Source: Rachicladosporium sp. CCFEE 5018 (lineage: Eukaryota; Ascomycota; Dothideomycetes; Cladosporiales; Cladosporiaceae). From it: a DNA stretch of 64,000 nt. Positions 55,038-64,000 of this stretch are shown here, piece after piece; position 1 is the stretch's first letter, and every line of letters begins with the position of its first letter. Where the stretch lies: contig KZ111155.1 of NCBI GenBank assembly GCA_002077045.2, positions 268,265 through 332,264 of the forward strand. The letters are read 5' to 3'. Under the pieces are notes generated by a model, which was not told the DNA's origin, searched no databases, and was given only the letters and a program-made list of their open reading frames with translations. Made by a program: the position numbers and the translations under genes.

Positions 55038-55815
55038 TGAGCAGGCATGCGGACAGGATGATAACGACGTCTGCTGCGGGGACAGCAGCATTACTCTGGC
55101 GAGCTCATGGACGGCACTTGGACTGTTTGGGATCGAAACCGTCAATTCGGGCGCCGAGACTTAATTAGGAATGCCAGCCTGCCAATGCTGCGAATCCAGA
55201 TAGGTGATGCCCGCGGACAGGTCGTCAGAGTCCACACGCAGGTCGATTAGTTCCCGTCACCAAGTCCGATGGCTTGCGGATGGCGAGATCCAGGCGCTTA
55301 TCGAGGTCCGCCCTGAGACAAAGCTCCCAGAGGCAAGACGCCACATTCAAATGCCGTCGAATTGGAGCGACAGCTTGTGAGCCAGCCTGCTGGACTGGGC
55401 AGCATACCTTCACCAGCTTACTGAGCATTCGCAAGTTCAGATGTGGGTGCTCTTGGTCTCAGGAGATGAGACTCTTACGGGCTGGCGTCAGTGCTGATCG
55501 CTTGAACAATGTGATCCATGTGACCATTGCGCGATACAAGATACGATGGCACCAGATTCGCTGCAGTAGAAAGACTTATATTTATAGATGATACATCATA
55601 TCTTCAATCTAGTTCGTGTGCATATCGCGTGCAAGAACACAACTAGTGCTTCGCATAGAGCACCTGCTTCACATTCATCTTGCACTTACAAACCTCATGC
55701 TCCAACGCAACTGCTACACTCCTGGTCCACCTCACACATACAGAGGACTGCAACGACTGGCAAAGAATGAGGAGCTCTACACTTCTCGCCAGGTCCTGCA
55801 CCGCACTTCCCCAGT
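55038..55815. other. intergenic, coiled-coil A to B
   Basis: No gene supported. Confidence 0.5.
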
Positions 55816-56964
55816 ATGTCGAGCGTCACGAATGGAGTGAGCCGCAAACGCCCTGCATCGTTCTCGAGCACGCCCGACACTGCGGCACTCGGCAGCAGTA
55901 GCACCCAGACCACTTCGACGCGGCTTTTCAAGAAATTGAAGGACGCTTGCGCGTTCTCTATCAACACGAAGGCCGGACTTGCTCAGAAGCAACGCGTGGC
56001 GACAGAACCACGTGCGAGCTCTACCATCACATCACCTGTCGCCGATGAAGGGCACTCGATCTTTAAACCGACTCTCGAGCGCAGAGCTGATGGGAAGGAG
56101 AACGATCCCCGAGGTACTGCACGAGCGGGACCTCTGATCGCTGCAGGTTTCATCCCCTTCGTCGATGGGCCTGTAACTCAACGACTGCAGAACGACGCAG
56201 CTTCAACGAACAGTGCAGCAAGCAATGTCTCTCGTATGTCCATCGCTGCGTCAGCACAAGTGCCTAACGCTGCACCTGGACCCTCAGCCCTTTGTGAGAA
56301 TCAACGAGTCGACACTCTGGCCATGATGTTCAAGATGATGGAGCGTTTCGAGCAGAAGCTCGATACCGTCGTCGACAGCAAAAGAGCTCTCAGGACCGAC
56401 ATGAATCGCACCATCAACCGCCTGGATACTATCAGCAGCAGCGTCGACCTTGTTGTTGAGAGTGCTGAAGACACACGCCTCCACGTGATGGATCCGCATG
56501 GCGCAAGCAACGCCATTAGACAGCAAGTATGGAACCTACAGGCGAACACTGTCACGACCCAGGATCGCTTCAATGTACTCGACAATTCCTTAAACGTAGT
56601 TAGTCGCGATGTCAAGTCTCTGCGTACTTTGGCGGGCGACATCCATTCGACCGCCATTGCCACACGGACCGACGTCACGCACGTCGCTCAGGAGGTTGCC
56701 ACGGTGATTGGAACCATCGATCAAGCACAGCACGAAATTGACCTGAGAATCTCAGAGAGCGCGGAGAGTGTCAAAGGTCACCTCCTGAGAGCAGAGCGGC
56801 ACCTGATCGGAGTGCCCAACACATGCAATGGTATCGCGGCGGATGTTCGCACTTTGCAGAGAGGCATCAACGACCGAGACACTGTTGTCGACGAGATCCT
56901 TGAGACGGTGATCGAACAGGCAGAATTGGTCGATGACATTCGCTACGATAATCACTATAAGTGA
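55816..56964 (+). CDS. orphan coiled-coil protein B
   Basis: Unrecognised, 382 residues, no introns. The N-terminus has two basic patches (SRKRPAS and RLFKKLKDA) fitting a nuclear signal; residues 50-165 are polar and low in order. From about residue 170 (VDTLAMMFKMMERFEQKLDT) to the end the sequence is helical with regular hydrophobic spacing: INRLDTISSSVDLVVESAED, FNVLDNSLNVVSRDVKSLRT, EVATVIGTIDQAQHEIDLRI, and ETVIEQAELVDDI at the C-terminus. The layout (basic, disordered, coiled coil) equals that of its neighbours A and C on the same strand. No clear 18-residue repeat is seen here. Function unknown. Confidence 0.75.
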   Translation: MSSVTNGVSRKRPASFSSTPDTAALGSSSTQTTSTRLFKKLKDACAFSINTKAGLAQKQRVATEPRASSTITSPVADEGHSIFKPTLERRADGKENDPRGTARAGPLIAAGFIPFVDGPVTQRLQNDAASTNSAASNVSRMSIAASAQVPNAAPGPSALCENQRVDTLAMMFKMMERFEQKLDTVVDSKRALRTDMNRTINRLDTISSSVDLVVESAEDTRLHVMDPHGASNAIRQQVWNLQANTVTTQDRFNVLDNSLNVVSRDVKSLRTLAGDIHSTAIATRTDVTHVAQEVATVIGTIDQAQHEIDLRISESAESVKGHLLRAERHLIGVPNTCNGIAADVRTLQRGINDRDTVVDEILETVIEQAELVDDIRYDNHYK

Positions 56965-57639
56965 AGGCAAGCACACAGGGACATCAACAAGCCCTACATG
57001 TCACGTCTCCCCCCTGCGCATCTTCAGCATCCTAGCTATCAGTATCACATACTGGACGAAAAGCCTGATTGTTACCATCTGTTGCTTTACAGAATCATAC
57101 TTCCTACGACCAGATCCCGCGTCAGCTCAGCTTGCGGCCGGGAGTTGCTGCAATGTTACTACGAAGATATACCTTCGTCGTATTCCACGAGCTGCGCGTA
57201 TCTGGCAAGGTCAGGTCTAGATGCCAAAGACTCAACAGCGGCCCTCACGCTGGTATGGTCTTGCGGCGGCTAGAGAATGCGATCTTGCTCACGGGAGAAC
57301 ACGCAGAGATTGCTCTGGTCTGAACCCGATGTTTGCTGGTCCGATACTGTCGTTGGTACAGCAATGGAGGGCATTGGAGGTTTGGCTACAAACATATATA
57401 TATATCGTAGAGGAATTAATGGCAATTCACACGGGACAATCGGGCTTGCGCCTGACGATTAGATCCATGATTCATCCGGCCATCAAGCTTGGGTGACCTG
57501 ACCATCGCTGTCGACATTGCAATAGTCACGTGAATTGGTGCTACCGACGCGTCACCTCGTCGCGTCTTCATAACGCGTCTGACCTCCTCTCTGCCAACAA
57601 TACTCTCACTGGCATATAGGCTACGTCCCAGGGTCAACA
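56965..57639. other. intergenic, coiled-coil B to C
   Basis: No gene supported. A short (AT)n tract occurs near 57392-57406. Confidence 0.5.
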
Positions 57640-58305
57640 ATGCCAGCTGCACGCAGCACAGCCGCTGGCAAGCGGAAGCGAAACTCCATCACGCCAGTCC
57701 TCGCCGAGACCTCTGCCAATGCCATCATCAATGCCGAAGCCAAAGACACAGCTAGTGCGGGAAAGAAGCGTGCCACTCCGGCGCGCATGAGCATCAAGAG
57801 TGAGACACCACAGATAAAGACCGAGACCGATGTGCAGTGCGAAGCTCCGACTGCTATCACTAATGACGATGCCCGACCGTTAGAACCGATGCAGGAGATC
57901 CTACAAGTGATGAGAACCCTTCAGAAGAGCGTCGCGGCGATTGAAAAGAACCAGAAGTCAATCTCGAAACGCATGGAAGACATACTACGCAAGACCGAAT
58001 CCAACACTGCCGAAACGCACGGCCGCATGACTCAGGTCAGGATGAACATGGCCACGCTAACTAGGGACGTCACGAGTCTACGAGGCGAGCAGCTAGCGAC
58101 GCGAGCGAGTCTTGAGGACCGTATAGCGGCGTTTTCTACAGACGCGGCGCACAGATTGAACGCCGTGACAGATGCTATTGATGCGGCGGAGGATGCAGCG
58201 GCAATAAGAGAGGGACGGAGTAATACGATCGCTGCTGGAGGCACTTCTGTCAGCATTCATGTTGGTGGGAGTAGTGTGCATGGCTCTCGACGGATCGGGT
58301 GGTGA
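57640..58305 (+). CDS. orphan coiled-coil protein C
   Basis: Unrecognised, 221 residues, no introns. Basic patches GKRKRNS (10-16) and GKKRATPARM (41-50) suggest nuclear import. Two SUMO-consensus tetrapeptides lie close together, IKSE (52-55) and IKTE (59-62). Residues 80-190 form a coiled coil (MRTLQKSVAAIEKNQKSISK, ISKRMEDILRKTESNTAETH, LASLEDRIAAF-type heptads), and the last 25 residues are Gly/Ser-rich. It is the shortest of the three consecutive coiled-coil genes and shares their order of parts. It is convergent with MDE1, 185 bp apart. Confidence 0.75.
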   Translation: MPAARSTAAGKRKRNSITPVLAETSANAIINAEAKDTASAGKKRATPARMSIKSETPQIKTETDVQCEAPTAITNDDARPLEPMQEILQVMRTLQKSVAAIEKNQKSISKRMEDILRKTESNTAETHGRMTQVRMNMATLTRDVTSLRGEQLATRASLEDRIAAFSTDAAHRLNAVTDAIDAAEDAAAIREGRSNTIAAGGTSVSIHVGGSSVHGSRRIGW

Positions 58306-58490
58306 ATATGCTTGTTGCTGAGAAAGTGGGCGAGACCAGGGTGCTACCAGGCGCGCAACATCATGGCAGGTATAATGAGGTGTCTTCGTGGGGCATCTTG
58401 GAAGTCCTCTTAGGCCCGGTGCCCTCCGAGTCTGCGTGATCGTAGGAGCCTCTCCCGTAATCTGATACTTGCCTTGAGCGCATGCGACGC

Positions 58491-59277
58491 TCACGTCCAC
58501 TTCAGTCCTAGCTTGTGCATCTCTACCGCAAGCTGAAACAGGTAGTCAAGACTTTCCGCCTGCGTCTTTGCCTGCGTGACGTCCTTTCCCCAGACATACA
58601 CTCCATGCCGCCTCACCAGCACCGCACATGTCTCTGGCCACTCCAACATAGCCTTCTCCAGACTCTCCTTCAAGTCCTCCTCATGTGCAGTATTCTCGAT
58701 GATCGGTATCCGCATCGCATCGAAGTAGCCCAGGTTCCCCAGCTTCCTCCCACCCTCGGCGATCTCAGTACTGCCAGTACCGCCGCGAGAGATGCCCTTG
58801 ATCTGCTCTATCTGGCTGACCTCAAAGACGTCTTTCCTTCCCTGCATACCAGCTTCACAAAGTAGCGTCACTAGCACAGCCCACTGACTGTGCGTATGTA
58901 TACAACATCCCGCGCCTCTCGATGTAAACGCAGCAAGAAACAGAGGTGTACAAGCAGAGGGTTTGAGAGCCTACCTTGGGCGTCAGCCCTGCCTACCTTC
59001 TTGCACTAGAACAACCTACCAGTGGTCTGCGTATGTACTCTCGGGATGCGTAGTCCATGACGAAGATATTCTCAGGCTGCATGAGCTCTTTCTCGACGCC
59101 TGAGGGTGCTAGGAAGATATGCTTGTCATGTTTGATTGACACACCGCCGCCTGTGCCTGTCACCCAGCCGTGGCCGTAAAATTGGCGGCAGAGGGAGCAG
59201 ATGAGGTTTGCCGGGTGCTTAGGATCGGCAGACTTGACGAGAGCGTCGGCATCGACATCATGGCCGGTGGACTCCAT
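58491..59277 (-). CDS. MDE1: methylthioribulose-1-phosphate dehydratase
   Basis: Methionine-salvage enzyme that dehydrates methylthioribulose-1-phosphate to the diketo phosphopentane; cytosolic class II aldolase fold. 245 residues; exons 59277-59020 and 58970-58491 (49-bp intron). Signatures: ANLICSLCRQFYGHGWVTGT, GGGVSIKHDKHIFLAPSGVEKE, then KPSACTPLFLAAF across the junction and GCCIHTHSQWAVLVTLL, whose two histidines bind zinc, plus VLVRRHGVYVWGKDV with the third zinc histidine. Start chosen at MESTGHD; the frame extends upstream without a nearer ATG. Length and motifs match yeast Mde1. Confidence 0.95.
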
Positions 59278-59704
59278 GATGAGGGGCGGTGACCTGACTA
59301 TCGGGGCCTCGGGCTGGTGCAAATCGCATCAGACCGACCAGAGGCAGGAGGTGAAGTTCATTAGGCAACGCCAAGCAATTGACTTCATGGGCACGAGTAA
59401 TATATAGAACACCCAACCATATACAATTAGCTACCTTTCGAACGTGGTCGGCCATAGTCCGACGATCCCGCGCTGAAGCAGCTCAAAAGTAAGACTAACA
59501 GGATTCGCAGTCTTTCTCTTCTCCGCGACAACTGCCGAGATCTGTATTCACTGGCACGAATTGCCAACACTTGCTAATTCCTCCGCTATCCTAGCACTGT
59601 GCTTTACTGCGCACCACTAGCATCGAGAGGGCGAGGACTAGATCTTGGCCGCCAGACTTCGGTGGTAAAGTCTTGAGTTGTCTAGCCGAGATTGTCAGAA
59701 GCCA
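59278..59704. other. intergenic, MDE1 to NADAR gene
   Basis: MDE1 promoter and the 3' side of the NADAR gene. Nothing else supported. Confidence 0.5.
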
Positions 59705-60422
59705 TCAATCTTCATCTTGGATCTTGACAGCCTCCAGTGCTTCGACCACTGCCTCATCCTTCGCCGCTTCCTCGCGGATCTGCGCTCTCGCCTCCATCAA
59801 CGCCTTCCTAGTAAGTTCAGTCCCCACGATGACCGAGGCGTATTGATCGCCTCCTCAGCTTTGTATCCGATGCCCCAGATCCTGTCGAAGGGACTTGCCT
59901 CGACGAGCTCCAAGTCCTTAGTCCCGAGCAGATACTTCTTCAGTGATGTCGGCTCGTCGTTGCTGCTCATGTTCAAGCTAGAGACATTCGTGCCCTGTGT
60001 GAACTTCAGATAGCTTCCTCGCTCGACAATGCCACTCCGAGCCTCTTCCCACTCTGCATCATTGAAACCAGCGACCGCAGTGCCTAGACTTTTCTGCTTG
60101 CGCGGCGAGGAAGCTTTGACGATCTGCTTCGCTATGTCTACGTCGCCAAAAAGCAGCGCTTTGCGATACATCATGTACTGTTCTGCGCAGTTGAACACGC
60201 CGGCATCGGGGTAGTCCGGGTCAGAAAACCGGCAAGGATACCATTGACAGAGCCAGCCGAGTCTTTCTGTCTCTTTCCAGAAGGCGAGTCGGCAGAGTTG
60301 TTGGTGGATTGCTCTGCTTGACACGAAGTGGACGCGTTAGCGACTTGAGTGTGCCTTGGCTTGTTCTTGCGCGATGTCAAGGCTTCGTCTTGACCCTTCG
60401 GAGCCTTACTTTGCTTTCCCAT
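59705..60422 (-). CDS. NADAR-domain protein, apparent C-terminal frameshift
   Basis: NADAR (YbiA-like) enzymes are N-glycosidases acting on ADP-ribose or damaged riboflavin intermediates. The core runs from FWKETERLGWLCQWYPCRFS through FNCAEQYMMYRKALLFGD, an AVAGFNDAEW segment, GSYLKFTQGTN and FDRIWGIGYKAEEA to SSWGLNLLG, where the frame ends after RR at 59797. The family continues LG-x-ALM-E-R; that continuation (KALMEARAQIREEAA) is present immediately downstream in the -1 frame and runs to a stop at 59705-59707, so one base seems missing. The N-terminus is a Lys/Ser-rich piece from the ATG at 60422 in another frame; an intron from gtaagg (60409) with a CTAAC branch point could link it, but the acceptor is unclear. 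Confidence 0.7.
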
Positions 60423-61769
60423 AATGACAGTTGAGTATGTGCGATACAAGTGATGAGTACTGGAGGTCCGACGGAATTTTCTCCGCTGTAAGGCAACAGA
60501 TGGATTTTGACAGAGAGAAGAAATACCTCGCACATTGGTCTCCCATCGTCAATGTACCAGCACTTGAAGATACCGCCATTCGGCCATTGACATTCTGGCT
60601 CATGGTCATTTGATGCTCACAACTTTATTCTCACTGAGGACACCGATTGGTACCGTTGTAGACCTACAAGGACGCCGCAGCTTGCCCACTTGTCGCGAGC
60701 GCAAGGCATCGTAGACCAAGATTGTCTGAATACATCACGGTCACTTTTGAGTAGAAGCGAGCCATGCCAGATCTCGACGGAAGAGGAAGTGTGATGCGAT
60801 CAGAGACAGGACAATGGTCAAGACGTTCCACTTACTCATTTCACATGCATGTGCGGACTAGCGTGAACACTAGCGGACGCTAGGCCGCTGTGCGACAGAC
60901 TCCATTGACTCTACATCAGCAATCATCATCGGCATATACACAGCTCGCCGAGGTCTTGTCACCCTGTCCTTGCCTTCATCTAGTGTACGAAGCTTACAAA
61001 ACAGCCTTGGAGGTGGATGGCACTGTCTTACAAGCACACAGTGACCGACCATTCTCGCAGGCATGGAAGACTTCGCTGTACCGCAGCAAACCCGCCATTG
61101 ACCACCGATTGCACGGCGAGATCAAGCGACATCAGGCCGCACTGATCTCTTTGGTCGGCTTAGTAAGCGTGCTTGTGATTCGACCAGTCTAACAGCAATC
61201 CGAAGCTGCGACACGCCGGCTTCGTAACAGAGGCGCTTGGTCGGGCGAGGAACGTACAAAGGTCCGCACCTGCATGGCCGGGTCCGCACATGCGTGGAAC
61301 GGGTGACTTCCACGCCAAGCTAGTCCAGTATTGGAACAGATTCGTGGCGCTGCTCATGTCCACTGAGACTGCTCATCAAGTCGGTCATGAGCAAAAGGCC
61401 TGGCAGCAGACTCGATTGATTGACTCCAAACGCGACTCAGGTATAAGAATAGCTGACGACATCGTTGTACGCCTAATACTACCAGCGGTAAGCCGGCTTG
61501 TTCAAAGGTAGTTTGAGATGATCTCACGTCCGAATCTTTGCAGCACTTACCCCCGCAGGCCCATCCGGCATGCTCAAGTATCGAGGCCTCAACGCTCCTG
61601 CATGGTGCATCTTTGTAAGCTCATATGACTCGATAAGTCTTGACAGAGATGATGCCTAAGCAGGTGGACGTCCGGATGTCTAGGACACCAGTTAAAAGCA
61701 TGCCGTATTGCTTGTCTTGTTCCTTGACTCTCCACTCTGTCCAGTACGCTCATCCAACAAAATTGCAAC
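60423..61769. other. intergenic, NADAR gene to MFS pump
   Basis: 1.35 kb without a supported gene. A small direct repeat (20-bp period) lies at 61261-61297. Confidence 0.5.
61261..61297. repeat. two-copy imperfect direct repeat
   Basis: GGTCCGCACCTGCATGG and GGTCCGCACATGCGTGG, 20 bp apart, two mismatches. It lies about 0.5 kb before the MFS start; possibly a regulatory element, possibly chance. Confidence 0.5.
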
Positions 61770-63682
61770 ATGTCGCACATCTTAAGAGAGACGGCTTTTG
61801 GCCGTCTGACCCGAGTTTTAACCCGCAACAAGTTCTTCCAGTACCCGGAAGAGAAGCAAAACTTCGTACTCCCTGTACATTACCAGCTCTCTGGGGGGAG
61901 CGACGAGAAGGGCGACGACAGCATTGCTTCCCGCGACTTCGCCACTGAACTAGGTACACCTCTTGCGCAAGTACAGACCGCGCGGGACGACGAGTCGATC
62001 AAGTCACACTCCGGTGAGAGAATGGTTCCGATCATATCAGCAGGCTCGGTGCACAGCCGCTCGTTCACCGAAGCTCGCTTCTAAGCCGAGCAAGCCCTCG
62101 AATTGTCCAGAGCCAAGTCGATTCCTATTGTGCCTCAGAAGACCCTCGACGGTGTCATTCTTGTGGACTGGTACACAACCGACGATCAAGATAATCCGCA
62201 GAACTGGCCGCGAGCCTGGAAGATTTGGATAATCGTCGTGATGTGCGCGTACACTTTCGCCATGTACTGCTCTGCATCTATCATTGTCCCATCCACAGCG
62301 GGAATGATGGAGAATTTCGACATCAGCGAAGAAGCCGCGTTGATTCCCTTCGCTGTGTTCGTGATCGGCTACGGAATCGGGCCAGTCTTCCTGGGACCGT
62401 TGAGCGAGATCCCCGTTGTTGGCAGGAATGCTGTAAGCTTCCGAAGTCTTCAGTCAGACAAGCCATCCAGTCAGTGACGCATCAGCAGGTCTACGTTGTC
62501 ACATTCGCCCTTTTCTTCGCGCTGTCATTCCCAACGGCGGTCGTGCAGAATTACGCCGGCCTATGCGTCCTCCGTTTTCTCACTGGAATATTCAGCAGTC
62601 CGGCTGTCACTATTGTCGGCGCAACTTTCTCGGATCTTTATACGCTCTTGTATGTGCCATATCAGCTTGGCTGGTGGGTTTGGTCAGCATGGGCTGGCCC
62701 TGCAGTCGGCTTTCTGCTGGCTGGATTCGCGGTCTCCGCCAAGGACTGGCACTGGGCGCTCTGGGAGATTGTCTGGATGTCAGGCCCAATAGCACTGCTT
62801 TTGTTCTTCCTTTCCCCAGAGACTTCAGCAGCAAATATATTTCTTCGCCGAGCTCAACGACTTCGAAGACTGACAGGCAATGACAACCTACGCTCGCAGA
62901 GCGAAATAGATCAGAGTCGTCTCTCAGCGTCGAGGATCTTGTCGAATGCCCTTGTCAAGCCTATCGAGATCATGATCAAAGACCCGGCGATCCTGTTTGT
63001 CAACACGTACACGTAAGTCAACGCTTCCACCTCCATTGCATTGGTAGCAGACGAAATGATGGCTAATTCCTTGCCTCACAGAGCCTTATTCTACGGGATC
63101 TACTACACATTCTTCGAATGCTTTCCACTGGTATTCCAGGCAATGCACGGCTTCAATCTTGGCGAGACCGGTCTTGCCTTCCTATCATGTCAGGTCGGCG
63201 CGACCGTAGGCTTGATGCTCTACTTTTCGTACCTGCACTGGTACATGATTCCGGACAACTTGCGTAACGGTCTCCGAGAGCAGGAGCACCGCCTCGTACC
63301 TGCGATGATTGGATCATGGCTGCTGCCTGTCGGATTGTTCCTGTTCGCCTGGACTGCGAGACCCGATATCCATTGGATCGTGCCTCTCATAGGTGTCGTC
63401 ATCTTCGTCACGGGCTTCTACTTGGTCATGCAGGGTCTGTTCGTTTACCTACCGCTCTCCTATCCGCAATACGCTGCAAGCTTGTTCTCCGGGAACGATG
63501 TGTGCCGATCTGCGTTCGCGGCAGGCGCCATAGCGTTCGCGCGACCGATGTTCCTGAGACTCGGAGTTGCCAGAGGTGTGACGCTGCTTGGTGGTCTCAC
63601 GGGAATGGGGATCATCGGCATGATCTGCTTGTATATCTACGGCAAGAGATTGCGAAAGATGTCGACATTTGCACAGGGCTAG
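61770..63682 (+). CDS. MFS drug-efflux transporter, DHA1/MDR (CaMDR1-like) type
   Basis: 571 residues; exons 61770-62013, 62086-62432, 62489-63012 and 63082-63682. The N-terminus (ILRETAFGRLTRVLTRNKFF then QYPEE) is the conserved start of the fungal CYHR/CaMDR1 subfamily, and LVDWYTTDDQDNPQNWPR precedes helix 1. The loop between helices 2 and 3 and GFLLAGF motif C suit an H+ antiporter. The frame between exons 1 and 2 is the same and interrupted only by a TAA at 62082; the intron 62014-62085 (gtgaga...ctaag) removes it. The extra-long cytosolic N-terminus and twelve helices match multidrug exporters for cycloheximide, azoles or benomyl; substrate unproven. Confidence 0.88.
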
Positions 63683-64000
63683 CCGCGCAATCGATGTATG
63701 GCATTGCATTGTGTCCCGGCCGCGGCTGATGGCGGTCCGAATGCTGGGGGACTGAGTGTACCGAAAGTAGTTTGTGAGGAGTGGACATCACCAGACAATT
63801 GAGCAAAGGAGGTCAAGATGACAGCGTCTCCTTGTCGAGCGACTTTTACATCATGGAAGTATAGCGGGCGTATCAGACCTCAGGGCCTCTAGATAAAGTT
63901 CTAACAAGGTAATTAGCGTCAGCATAGACGTCAATGTCATGATGTACGTACCAGCTGATGCCCAGCGAGTTGCCATGAATTGAAGCTTCTGCGTTAGCAA
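63683..64000. other. 3' region at window end
   Basis: No gene seen before the window ends. Confidence 0.5.

Noticed and set aside
62014..62085. In-frame TAA in the MDR-type transporter suggesting a pseudogene
   Set aside because: A canonical intron (gtgaga...ctaag) removes the stop and keeps phase.
1..64000. tRNA, rRNA, CRISPR arrays, intact transposons or long terminal repeats
   Set aside because: Looked for cloverleaf-like TTCGA boxes, regular spacer arrays, transposase or reverse-transcriptase motifs on both strands; none was convincing.

Overview
The window looks like nuclear DNA of a filamentous ascomycete, probably a dothideomycete-type mould. Most genes carry one to several short introns (about 45-100 bp, GT...CTRAY...YAG). 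The housekeeping proteins are clearly fungal. The accessory genes (Zn2Cys6 regulator, MFS pumps, secreted cutinase, NACHT-type NLR) are typical of Pezizomycotina. The sequence is a draft assembly: a 100-N gap lies inside one gene. I see no rRNA, tRNA, CRISPR array or intact transposon. Exon limits below come from reading splice sites, phase and family motifs by eye.

Layout. 1-8.8 kb: housekeeping genes VTA1 (partial), MEX67 and SF3B1/HSH155, the last interrupted by the gap and an artefactual 425-bp duplication. 9.5-15.5 kb: a Zn2Cys6-type regulator divergent from an MFS transporter, with CGG/CCG dyads between them, then a DsbA-like thioredoxin-fold protein. 15.9-21.6 kb: a MutL-family protein, a UBE2W-type E2 and the actin-capping beta subunit. 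22.3-27.2 kb: three consecutive genes with predicted signal peptides (GPI-type cutinase, isochorismatase-like hydrolase, PI-PLC-like protein), followed on the other strand by a NACHT NLR (27.5-30.1 kb). 31.2-36 kb: an ACS-family transporter, an FAD monooxygenase and a GNAT acetyltransferase. 36.7-49.6 kb: NPL4, SEC66, an orphan gene, a 2-kb gene-poor stretch, VAS1, TVP23, an ANCHR-like protein and a cyclophilin. 49.9-53 kb: a divergent FAD-monooxygenase/SDR pair. 53.2-58.3 kb: three consecutive same-strand orphan genes for nuclear-looking coiled-coil proteins. 58.5-63.7 kb: MDE1 (methionine salvage), a broken NADAR gene and an MDR-type MFS pump.

The most novel-looking locus is the coiled-coil trio. 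All three proteins pair a basic N-terminus with a disordered linker and a long C-terminal coiled coil. The first contains an array of 18-residue helical repeats, and two of the three carry SUMO-consensus tetrapeptides. Other points worth a second look are a non-AUG-initiated mitochondrial presequence upstream of VAS1, a Cys-to-Tyr change in the zinc cluster of the regulator, an in-frame GC-AG intron in NPL4 and a frameshift in the NADAR gene.
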